NCBI GenBank assembly: GCA_022841475.1
Contig: JALHRJ010000018.1
Span: forward strand, 20,749 to 84,748
Source: Cyclobacteriaceae bacterium
Lineage (GTDB): Bacteria; Bacteroidota; Bacteroidia; Cytophagales; Cyclobacteriaceae
Direction: 5' to 3'
Length of the DNA: 64,000 bases
Shown here piece by piece: positions 8,964 to 16,060 of the stretch (the first letter of the stretch is position 1; the number at the start of each line of letters is the position of its first letter). A program made the translations under genes and the position numbers. The notes under the pieces are model-generated. The model was not told the origin of the DNA. It did no database searches and saw nothing but the letters and a program-made list of their open reading frames with translations.

Positions 8964-9220
8964 GTTAGTAAAAAGGCGTTTGATGTAACCAAACGAAAAC
9001 AAACAGGAACCGGACTATTTCCTTAACCTAAACGTATGAAGAAATTTCTATCGGATGCCTCCGAAGTATCCGGCCCTGATGTTTGCTATGGGTTATAACA
9101 ATTACAAAGTGACGGTGGCGCGGTCAATACATAGCCCGCATTTTAAATTTCTTTAAAAAATTCAGAAATACTTAACCACAAAAAAGTTGATGAGTAGTAT
9201 TGAACCAGATTACAAAAAAG

Positions 9221-9652
9221 TTAGCTGAACAACTTCTCAAGAATTCTTGCCTGGACAAATGGAAGATTCTCTTCGTAGAAAGTAGCCGCCCGGATATTGG
9301 TGAGTTTGCCCTCGTCATCAGGAATTTCAATAAAAAATTCGTCCCGCACCACCCACTTTACCCGAATGTAGAAGTTGCTCCAATTAGAAATGACCTCATG
9401 AGAAAGCCCCTCATCGATTAATGATTGTATGAAGCTTTTTTCAACAACGCCCACGCCCTTAACCCGAATGGTTCGTGAGCCGGGTTGGTTTGCCTTCAGA
9501 TACAGTATATCACCAACTTTAAGTAATGAAACCGCTTCATATAAATCTTTAGCGCTTGCATCGTTCCAGCCAATGATAAATCTTCCTTCTTCAAAAAAAC
9601 TTTCCTTCATCTCATCGCCACTCCAATTGGATCCTGCTCCATAGATTGCCAT
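9221..9652 (-). CDS. Small protein, possibly PUA/EVE-like
   Basis: 143 residues. The pattern is alternating beta strands with conserved aromatic residues ('FIIGWND', 'VGDILYLKANQPGSRTIRVKGVGVV', 'FYIRVKWVV'). 'VGDILYLK' followed by 'IRVKGVGVV' is typical of PUA-like and EVE-like nucleic-acid binding folds, often linked to modified-base restriction. It lies 27 bp downstream of a helicase remnant on the same strand and may be the surviving partner of a lost defence gene. The fold assignment is by eye and uncertain. Confidence 0.5.
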   Translation of the reverse strand: MAIYGAGSNWSGDEMKESFFEEGRFIIGWNDASAKDLYEAVSLLKVGDILYLKANQPGSRTIRVKGVGVVEKSFIQSLIDEGLSHEVISNWSNFYIRVKWVVRDEFFIEIPDDEGKLTNIRAATFYEENLPFVQARILEKLFS

Positions 9653-9679
9653 AGGTCGTTCATAGTTAATGCCCTGCCG

Positions 9680-9949
9680 TTAGACCAAAATATTCTCCAC
9701 CCTTTCAATATGCTTATACAATAACGATGACGGGGTCCTATTGCTACCCTGAAAGACTTCCGGACATCCAAAGACGATGAAATTCTCTTTCGCCCGCGAT
9801 ACGGCAACATTAAGCATGTTTACACCCTTGTCAAAGAAATAACCTCCACCTACGTTATTCTTCCCATAGACAGACGAAAATAAAATTTCAATTCTTGCTG
9901 CATCGGCCAGGGTATTCCGCCAATATTTAATAAAATTATTTGCTGACAT
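9680..9949 (-). pseudogene. C-terminal remnant of an SF1 helicase (UvrD/DNA2-like)
   Basis: 89 residues containing the terminal helicase motifs: 'GYFFDKGVNMLNVAVSRAKENFIVFG' corresponds to motifs V-VI, with the Arg of 'SRAK' as the usual arginine finger. Motifs I-IV, which should precede it, are absent. Upstream on this strand there is only a short non-coding gap and then the SANT-like gene. It is best read as a decayed helicase gene whose 5' part was deleted, most likely non-functional. Confidence 0.65.
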
Positions 9950-10002
9950 GTACAGTCGGTAAAAAGTAACGCGGGCGTTATCCGCTAATTAATTAGTTCA
10001 AT

Positions 10003-10209
10003 TCACTTTTTCCTCCTGTTGTAGGGAGATTGGTTTGTTGGCTTCAGTGAGACACTGTTATTACTTGCGAACAGTCTTACGGAATTTTCAGTCCTCCCTA
10101 ACTTATGAGCGATAAGCCCGGTTGGGGTATTTCCTTTTACCAGTTGATTGAACTGCTTTTTATCTGCCGATGTCCATTCCTTTCCGTGATTCTTTGGAGT
10201 CTTAGCCAT
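10003..10209 (-). CDS. Small SANT/Myb-like DNA-binding protein
   Basis: 68 residues. The core 'EWTSADKKQFNQLVKGNTPTGLIAHKLGRTENSVRLFASNN' is a Myb/SANT-like helix-turn-helix: conserved Trp, then 'LIAHKLGRTENSV' as the recognition helix. The ends are basic. Small proteins of this type are widespread in bacteria, and a DNA-binding role is likely. Target unknown. Confidence 0.65.
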   Translation of the reverse strand: MAKTPKNHGKEWTSADKKQFNQLVKGNTPTGLIAHKLGRTENSVRLFASNNSVSLKPTNQSPYNRRKK

Positions 10210-10303
10210 ATGGGATGTGTTTTTACTTGGAATTCTAATATAGGAAAAATGTTCTGTGATGCGTTCATTTTTCCGGAGCCGATTCCAAAGAAGTAATAAC
10301 TAC

Positions 10304-10537
10304 TTATGGATTGGCAAAATACCAGACCACAAACAACAAGAGGCCAGCAATGAAAAGTAAAAAACTTACGAGTTTAAGAATTCTTTCACCCAGGGGGGTG
10401 AGTACTGAACTTGAATATGTCCGGAATGTTTCAATGCCGCTTTGATTTCTGCGGTAGAATTTCCGCCTGCCTACAAAGATGTATATCGCGATAGACAAGA
10501 ACAGGCAGACGATAGCGAGTATAATTATCGTATTCAT
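10304..10537 (-). CDS. Small membrane protein with two transmembrane segments
   Basis: 77 residues. Hydrophobic segments lie at about 3-22 and 54-73, joined by a basic loop ('GRRKFYRRNQSG'). No family recognised. It is transcribed away from the AbiE operon. Confidence 0.5.
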   Translation of the reverse strand: MNTIIILAIVCLFLSIAIYIFVGRRKFYRRNQSGIETFRTYSSSVLTPLGERILKLVSFLLFIAGLLLFVVWYFANP

Positions 10538-10693
10538 ATCTTGAATTTAAATTTTTCCGTTGAACATCGGGACTAATAAAATCCGTTATGGCGTCCCTAA
10601 TTCATTTAATACCGTTTTTCGCTGCCCTTTCCATGAAAAGGCTTAACGAAACGGAAGGCCACTTGGCAATTTAACTATATTTCATATCTGTAT

Positions 10694-10780
10694 AAAGACC
10701 TGAAAAGTCCCTAACTGGATATAAAATATTATACATTTTTGTTATATTTGGTATCCACTTAGAGACCTATAGAGTCCCTA
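10694..10780 (+). promoter_or_regulatory. AbiE operon promoter with paired operator-like repeats
   Basis: A -7 box TATATTTG lies at 10743-10750. Two imperfect 20-bp direct repeats (16 of 20 identical), each containing AGACCT and AGTCCCTA, lie at 10694-10713 and 10761-10780 on either side of it. AbiEi antitoxins are known to repress their own operon by binding a pair of repeats in the promoter. These copies fit that role by position. Confidence 0.55.
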
Positions 10781-10787
10781 TTAAGAT

Positions 10788-11633
10788 ATGAAATATACCA
10801 ACCCGGCAAATATTCAAACGAAAACGCTGCTTACCCAGGGGTCGGTACTCCTGCGGCATTTTAATGATACTGGCCGGCCGGCATTTACCCTTCAGGAAGC
10901 TGCCGAAGTGCTTAAAAACTCCACCAGAGAGGCAACCAAAAAGCTGCTTAGCGGCATGGTTAAACGCGGGCTCTTGCTAAGACTCAAAGAAGGAGTCTAT
11001 TGGATTATTCCGTATGATCAAGACCCCACTACCTATTTTCCGAACACGCACCTGGTAGTGAAATATCTTACCGGGAATGTCGGGTATTATGTCGGCTATT
11101 ATAGTGCGCTGGAACTTCACAGCCTTATCACGCAACCTTCGTTCAGGGAACAGGTTGTGGTGAACAGGCAGGTCAAGCCGTCATCCGTAAAAATAAAAGG
11201 ACACAAGTTTCAGTTCATATACCATAACCGTAACCATTACTTCGGAGCAGCCGAGTTGTGGGTTGATAGCTTCAACAAGGCCAGTTGTTCTGATCTTGAA
11301 AAAACCTTCATCGATTGCCTTTATAAACCCGACTATGCAGGTGGTATTAGCGAGATAGCCAAGGCACTCCATAAGTCACGGGAAAAAATTGATTACCATA
11401 AGCTGCTGAATTATTGCGAACGATTTAAAGCTCAGTCGGTAATCAAACGGCTCGGATTCCTGCTGGAGTTACTTAAAATTAACAATCCTATATCAGATAA
11501 ACTCCATGCTATGATAACCCCCACTTACATTTTGCTGGAACCTTCATACGAGAAAAAAGGAAAGATGAACGGCACCTGGTACGTGCGGCAAAACATGGAA
11601 CTTTCTGATATTCTATCACCTATTTTTAGTTGA
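10788..11633 (+). CDS. abiEi: AbiEi-family antitoxin / transcriptional regulator
   Basis: 281 residues. An N-terminal winged helix-turn-helix (about 15-75: 'FTLQEAAEVLKNSTREATKKLLSGMVKRGLLLRLKEGVYW') is followed by the AbiEi antitoxin domain ('YYVGYYSALELHSLI', 'VDSFNKASCSDLEKTFIDCLYKPDYAGGISEIAKAL'). In type IV AbiE systems this protein represses the operon and counteracts the AbiEii toxin without binding it stably. The stop is 1 bp before the start of the toxin gene. Start ATG is the first after the promoter described upstream. Confidence 0.9.
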   Translation: MKYTNPANIQTKTLLTQGSVLLRHFNDTGRPAFTLQEAAEVLKNSTREATKKLLSGMVKRGLLLRLKEGVYWIIPYDQDPTTYFPNTHLVVKYLTGNVGYYVGYYSALELHSLITQPSFREQVVVNRQVKPSSVKIKGHKFQFIYHNRNHYFGAAELWVDSFNKASCSDLEKTFIDCLYKPDYAGGISEIAKALHKSREKIDYHKLLNYCERFKAQSVIKRLGFLLELLKINNPISDKLHAMITPTYILLEPSYEKKGKMNGTWYVRQNMELSDILSPIFS

Positions 11634-11634
11634 G

Positions 11635-12435
11635 ATGATAACACCCAAGGAACTGAGCGCGGCCGCGGCCAAATATAAACTGAAGGATACCCAGGTGGAA
11701 AAGGATTATGTTCTTTCCTGGATTCTATATGGCATCTCAAAGAATGAATTACTTTTTAAGAGCCTTGTGTTTAAGGGCGGCACCGTATTAAAGAAAATTT
11801 ACTTTGAAGACTACCGGTTTTCGGAAGACCTTGACTTCACCCTTATCGATGAAAAAATTACCAATGAAGAATTGCTAAAGGAATTCGAAAAGATATATGC
11901 TTTTGTAAAACAGGAAGCCAATATTTCGCTGAAATTCAAAGAACATGATGAGCATGAAAGCGGTAGTCTTGTATTTTACGCAAATTATGTTGGGCCGCTT
12001 CAGGCAAATATTGACAGCCGCGATATCAAGATCGATATCACACGCGGAGAAATACTGGAATTTGACATTGACACAAAGCCATTGATTATCACTTACTCCG
12101 ACTTACCTCCAGACTCTTTTTTGTTACAGTGCTATTCGCTCTCGGAAGTGCTGGTAGAAAAAATGGCTGCCTTGATGGGGCGTACCGAACCAAGAGATCT
12201 TTACGATTTCTGGTACCTGACCGAGCACGATGGACTTAAACCAAAAGACTGTCGTGGCGAGTTTGAACGAAAGGCCACGAACAAAAAGCATGATCCCACG
12301 AAGTTGGAAGAAAAAGTATTGGCCAAGGAAAAGAACTTTAAAAAAGACTGGGAAAGAAAGTTGGAAAACCAAATGGACGAACTGCCGAAATTTGATGATG
12401 TATTCAGAGAATCAAAAAGAAATTTTAAGTTTTAG
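11635..12435 (+). CDS. abiEii: AbiEii-family nucleotidyltransferase toxin
   Basis: 266 residues. The nucleotidyltransferase signature is present: 'FKGGTVLKK' (G48, G49) followed by 'FSEDLDFTL' with the metal-binding Asp65 and Asp67. A C-terminal helical part contains 'EVLVEKMAALMGRTEPRDLYDFWYL', as in AbiEii/AbiGii proteins. Members of this family transfer nucleotides to tRNA and block growth, for example to abort phage infection. Catalytic residues look intact, so the toxin is probably active. It is tightly coupled to the antitoxin gene upstream and 3 bp from the MNT-HEPN gene downstream. Confidence 0.9.
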   Translation: MITPKELSAAAAKYKLKDTQVEKDYVLSWILYGISKNELLFKSLVFKGGTVLKKIYFEDYRFSEDLDFTLIDEKITNEELLKEFEKIYAFVKQEANISLKFKEHDEHESGSLVFYANYVGPLQANIDSRDIKIDITRGEILEFDIDTKPLIITYSDLPPDSFLLQCYSLSEVLVEKMAALMGRTEPRDLYDFWYLTEHDGLKPKDCRGEFERKATNKKHDPTKLEEKVLAKEKNFKKDWERKLENQMDELPKFDDVFRESKRNFKF

Positions 12436-12438
12436 TGT

Positions 12439-13293
12439 ATGAAAACCTCCCTGTCACATCTTTCCGAAAACAAGCAATACGAGATCAGGCGTATTGTGGA
12501 CATTATCCAGGAGGTCGTGAACCCTGAGAAAATCATTTTGTTCGGCAGCCACGCAAAAGGCACGCAGGTGGAGCACCGTTACCAAACCAAAGACGGTATC
12601 ATCCACGAGTACATCAGCGACTATGATTTTTTGGTAGTGACTAAGGACAACCCGGAAAAGACTTACGTACAGGAAAGCAAGATCATGGACAGGGTGGATC
12701 ATTTCAACCCACCGGTAAACCTGGAGATACACGAGATTGACTACATCAACGAGGGGCTTAGCTGGGGGCAATACTTTTTTGCCGATATAGCAAAGGAAGG
12801 AGTATTGTTGTACGACAAAGGCACCGTTCAATTTGTAGAGCCTCGTGTCCTCACTCCCAATGAAGCCAAAGAGATTTCGCAACGATATTTTGAAAAATGG
12901 TTCAAACGAGCAAATGGCTTCATCAGTGGAATTGATGGTTATATTTCGAAAGGAGAATATAATGTCAGTGCGTTCATACTTCATCAGGCTGCAGAATCAT
13001 TTTACTATACAACCCTTCTGGTTTTTACGGGCTATAAACCAAAAACTCATAATCTCGGAAAACTAAAAAAGCAAATAAAAAATATTTCGGAGGAAGTATT
13101 CCTGCTGTTTCCTGAAAACAACAAGTTTGAAAAGCATCTGTTTGATTTATTGAAAAGAGGATACGTTGATGCTCGTTACAAAGACGACTATGTAATAACA
13201 AAAAGCGAAGTGCTCGCCTTAGTTGAAAGGATTGAAAAAATGCGGACTCTTGTTGATACTGTATGTTATCAAAAAATCAACGCAACAAACTAA
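12439..13293 (+). CDS. Fused MNT nucleotidyltransferase - HEPN protein
   Basis: 284 residues. The N-terminal MNT domain has 'ILFGSHAKG' (G36, S37) and 'SDYDFLVV' (D61, D63). The C-terminal HEPN domain (about 150-275) has the 'FILHQAAESFYYTTLLVFTGYKPKTHNLGKL' pattern and ends with 'RYKDDYVIT'. In two-gene MNT/HEPN systems the HEPN protein is an RNase toxin that the MNT partner inactivates by adding AMP. Here both are in one chain, a form also known from Bacteroidota. It starts 3 bp after the AbiEii stop and so is in the same operon. The classic RX4-6H motif is not clear, so RNase activity is uncertain. Confidence 0.82.
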   Translation: MKTSLSHLSENKQYEIRRIVDIIQEVVNPEKIILFGSHAKGTQVEHRYQTKDGIIHEYISDYDFLVVTKDNPEKTYVQESKIMDRVDHFNPPVNLEIHEIDYINEGLSWGQYFFADIAKEGVLLYDKGTVQFVEPRVLTPNEAKEISQRYFEKWFKRANGFISGIDGYISKGEYNVSAFILHQAAESFYYTTLLVFTGYKPKTHNLGKLKKQIKNISEEVFLLFPENNKFEKHLFDLLKRGYVDARYKDDYVITKSEVLALVERIEKMRTLVDTVCYQKINATN

Positions 13294-13294
13294 G

Positions 13295-13783
13295 TTATTT
13301 TTTTAGGTAAAGAAACCTTCCTTTGATTTTTGCGGGCATCCTTTTCAATACCTTATCTTCTACTAATTTTTTCAAAACGGCAGAAGTCGCTGAACTTGGG
13401 ATGGTAACATTGAAACGCTCTTTACAATACTTCACAATGTCAACGACTGACCTTGGCAAATTCAGGAAGGATGATTTCACAGCTTCGTTGATATGCTTTG
13501 TTGTTTCGGGAGATTTCTTCCGAGCCGGTGCTTCAAAATTTGTATTTACTCTTACCTGATGCTCAGTCCGTAGTAATTCGAATGGCTGTCTCCCGAGGGC
13601 TTTTGCGATTGCAGTAATGATGGCAAGCGTTGTAGTGTTCTTGGCATTTTCAACTCTTTGTACTTGGTTTTGTTCGATGTTTGCAATATCAGCAAGATGC
13701 TTTTGAGACCATCCGAGTCTTTCCCGGAATACTCGAACTTTTATGCCTACAGCCTTTTCAAATTCAATGTCGCGTTTTTTCAC
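13295..13783 (-). CDS. XRE-family regulator with C-terminal extension
   Basis: 162 residues, apparently starting at GTG (13783). The N-terminal HTH_XRE domain (about 10-68: 'VFRERLGWSQKHLADIANIEQNQVQRVENAKNTTTLAIITAIAKAL') is followed by a basic linker. The C-terminal ~65 residues ('LPRSVVDIVKYCKERFNVTIPSSATSAVLKKLVEDKVLKRM') look like a second, winged-helix-type domain. It is convergent with the MNT-HEPN gene, separated by 1 bp. It probably regulates its own or neighbouring accessory genes. Confidence 0.8.
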   Translation of the reverse strand: MKKRDIEFEKAVGIKVRVFRERLGWSQKHLADIANIEQNQVQRVENAKNTTTLAIITAIAKALGRQPFELLRTEHQVRVNTNFEAPARKKSPETTKHINEAVKSSFLNLPRSVVDIVKYCKERFNVTIPSSATSAVLKKLVEDKVLKRMPAKIKGRFLYLKK

Positions 13784-14086
13784 GAAGTGAATCTGCGACT
13801 CATAGTTGATGAGATTTACGTCAAAAACGTTGCTAAAATTATTTTATACCTTATCTTTGTATTAGCCTCATGTCTGTCCAATCTCATTTACTGATGCCTG
13901 AGAAACAGAAGAAAATGAGATCATGGGACAACCCTTCAAGATATTCACCGCATTAAGTGCGGGTGCTCCCTGCTTATTGGCGTACCCGGGCATTTTCTCA
14001 GGCCTCAGTAATGACGGTAAGCAAAGCCCCGCACTTATTTCTGTGCCTTCCGGCACCACACTCACCTACCTGTGTGGGTGTTTTCC

Positions 14087-14094
14087 TATATTTG
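14087..14094 (+). promoter_or_regulatory. Candidate -7 box for the SusCD sigma operon
   Basis: TATATTTG matches TANNTTTG. Transcription from here would start near 14101 and pass through the terminator at 14138-14180 before reaching the sigma gene. No good -33 box is visible. Confidence 0.35.
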
Positions 14095-14137
14095 TTGCGT
14101 ACCTCCTGGTAAAAAATATTTATAAGGAGCCCACATC

Positions 14138-14180
14138 GTCCATGCCTGGTTTCGCCTTCCAGCGCATGGACTTTTGTTTT
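14138..14180 (+). terminator. Intrinsic terminator, possible attenuator before the sigma gene
   Basis: The stem GTCCATGC (14138-14145) / GCATGGAC (14164-14171) has an inner CTGG/CCAG stem and is followed by TTTTGTTTT. No plus-strand gene ends just upstream, and the sigma start codon is 41 bp downstream. Confidence 0.75.
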
Positions 14181-14221
14181 CACCCAGCTTTTATTAAGTC
14201 TTGAACCCGTATCACAACCAT

Positions 14222-14767
14222 ATGGATACGGAACTGGTGGATCTGTTCAAACAGGGCGATCAACTGGCGTTTGAGATAATCTATCACCGGTATGCCAAAG
14301 ACCTGTACCGCTATGCACGGAAAACCATACAAGCAAAGGAAGACTGCGAAGAAATGGTGCACGATGTTTTTGAGTCGCTCCTGGCAAGAAGAGAATCGCT
14401 AAACATCACCTCACTCAGGCACTATCTGTTTACTTCCATCCGGTACATGATTATCCGCTCTTTCAGCCACCGCGATGTGAAGCGGAAATTTGTTGAACAC
14501 TACACGGCATTTGAAACAGAGTACGACATGCTGGAGGCCGAACAGAGCCATGACCCGGAAGCGGTGCATGCAAGACTTCTTCAAAATCTCGATGGCCTTC
14601 CGGAGCGGTGCCAGGAAGCCATCCGGTTGCGCATCACAGAAAACTTATCAAACGGGGAGATTGCCAGCCGCATGAACATCAATAAACGCACTGCCGAACT
14701 GTATATATTCAGGGCCTTCAGCCACCTGCGTGCCTCCTACGATAAGATTTACAAACCAGCAGAATAA
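14222..14767 (+). CDS. ECF sigma factor of a SusC/SusD locus
   Basis: 181 residues from the ATG at 14222; the longer frame would need a TTG at 14201. Region 2 is at about 15-90 ('GDQLAFEIIYHRYAKDLYRYARK', 'CEEMVHDVFESLLARRE', 'LRHYLFTSIRYMIIRSF'). Region 4 is at about 115-175 ('LPERCQEAIRLRITENLSNGEIASRMNINKRTAELYIFRAFSHLR'). It belongs to the FecI-like group found with FecR and TonB-dependent receptors in Bacteroidota. It should direct transcription of the SusC/SusD genes that follow once the receptor signals through FecR. Confidence 0.88.
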   Translation: MDTELVDLFKQGDQLAFEIIYHRYAKDLYRYARKTIQAKEDCEEMVHDVFESLLARRESLNITSLRHYLFTSIRYMIIRSFSHRDVKRKFVEHYTAFETEYDMLEAEQSHDPEAVHARLLQNLDGLPERCQEAIRLRITENLSNGEIASRMNINKRTAELYIFRAFSHLRASYDKIYKPAE

Positions 14768-14913
14768 ATCGATTCTTCCTCCAATTAGCTTTTATAATGG
14801 GTATTTTTTACCCTAGCCAGAATACGTAAAGGCTCAGATACCGTCACTTTTTAATGTAAAGAGGCAAACCCTTTGCTTAAATTAGTAGATACGTTATAAA
14901 ACCACGGTTGCCC

Positions 14914-15879
14914 ATGCAAAAATCAGATTTTGACCAATTAATGGAGCGTTATGTTACGGGGAAAGTCTCCGAACAGGAACGAAAAAAAATAGAAGCCTGG
15001 CTCGATGTGATGAAGACCGAGGACAACACCGATCTGGAATTGAGTGACGAGGATGAAGCCCGGATATTCCAGAAACTCACCAGCAGCCAGACCACGGTTG
15101 ATGATGTGGTGGCCCTGCGCCCCAAGAGAAAAGCGCGCCTTGACCGCTGGATGTTGCGAATAGCGGCATCGTTGGTGATCGTTTCAGTCGTTTCATACAC
15201 CGTGTGGTACTTCACGGCATCAACTGAAAACCAACTTGAAGTAGTATCTAAAAATGGTGTTGAAAAAATCATTCTTAATGACGGATCGTTGGTGTGGATG
15301 CATGGTGAAAGCAAAGTGATGTACTACGAGAAGCAAAGTGATGGCGCGCGTTATGCCACGTTTGAAGGCGAGGCGCTATTTGAAGTGGTGAAAGATGAAA
15401 AACATCCGTTTATTGTTCAGTGTGGTGATGTAAAAGTAAAAGTGCTGGGCACAAGTTTTAGCATCAAAACAAACCCGGAGCATGTGGAGTTAACTGTACT
15501 CACCGGAAAAGTGAACCTCTCCTCCTCGGCCAACACAGAAGGGATTGACGTCTTGCCACAAGAAAAAGTGATTTACAAAAGCAATGGAGAGTTTGAGAAG
15601 CTTTCAACAAACCAGCAGGAGATTGCTTCCATCACCAAGAACACAGACTACAACATGCAATTCACAAACAACAGAATGAGTGATGTGATCGAGCGGATTG
15701 AAAGCAAGTTCAACGTATCCGTAAAACTATCTGACAAGAACATACGCGACTGCCAGATTACTGCGGACTTCACCGATCAATCGCTGGAAAAATCATTGCA
15801 GTTGATTACCGAGGTGTTGGATGTAACCTACTCCATCAACGATAATACCGTAACGATTACCGGTACGGGATGTAAGTAA
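14914..15879 (+). CDS. FecR-family anti-sigma factor
   Basis: 321 residues from the ATG at 14914 (MQKSDFDQL); a TTG two codons earlier is less likely. The cytoplasmic anti-sigma domain spans about 1-75 and one membrane segment lies at about 82-101. The periplasmic FecR domain (about 110-215) contains 'LNDGSLVWMHGESKVMYYE', 'GEALFEVVKDEKHPFIVQ' and 'VKVLGTSFSIKTNPEHVELTVLTGKVNL'. A C-terminal DUF4974 domain (about 250-320) contains 'NNRMSDVIERIESKFNVSV'. It relays the signal from the STN domain of the neighbouring SusC-like receptor to the sigma factor. This is the full-length type, in contrast to the short protein at 6852-7409. Confidence 0.9.
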   Translation: MQKSDFDQLMERYVTGKVSEQERKKIEAWLDVMKTEDNTDLELSDEDEARIFQKLTSSQTTVDDVVALRPKRKARLDRWMLRIAASLVIVSVVSYTVWYFTASTENQLEVVSKNGVEKIILNDGSLVWMHGESKVMYYEKQSDGARYATFEGEALFEVVKDEKHPFIVQCGDVKVKVLGTSFSIKTNPEHVELTVLTGKVNLSSSANTEGIDVLPQEKVIYKSNGEFEKLSTNQQEIASITKNTDYNMQFTNNRMSDVIERIESKFNVSVKLSDKNIRDCQITADFTDQSLEKSLQLITEVLDVTYSINDNTVTITGTGCK

Positions 15880-15947
15880 GAAACCTAAACCTGATTAACT
15901 ATGAAACTCAGTCTCCCCCCACTTTTCGATTCCACGTAAAAATAAAA

Positions 15948-15970
15948 CAGGAGTGATTCGACCACTCCTG
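15948..15970 (+). other. Hairpin between FecR and SusC genes
   Basis: The 8-bp stem CAGGAGTG / CACTCCTG has a 7-nt loop and no T run, so it is more likely an RNA-processing or stability element than a terminator. Confidence 0.5.
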
Positions 15971-16060
15971 CTTATTGCCCTCTGCTGTGACACAACCCTT
16001 TGCCGGGGTTGATGCGAGGTTGCTTTGTCTTATTTCAGTTAACGAAACCAGAACAAAACA

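Larger units (their letters stand above)
13784..14221. other. Intergenic region with inverted repeats and leader
   Basis: No convincing gene. It holds a 17-bp inverted repeat with one mismatch (13889-13905 / 13994-14010), a 10-bp inverted repeat around TAAGTGCGGG (about 13954 / 14028), a -7 box and an intrinsic terminator (separate entries). An open frame across 13923-14204 has a composition unlike its neighbours and no recognisable motif, and I do not call it. Confidence 0.5.

Noticed and set aside
13923..14204. 93-codon plus-strand open frame before the sigma gene
   Set aside because: It crosses the inverted repeats and the terminator, has no recognisable motif and its composition looks non-coding.
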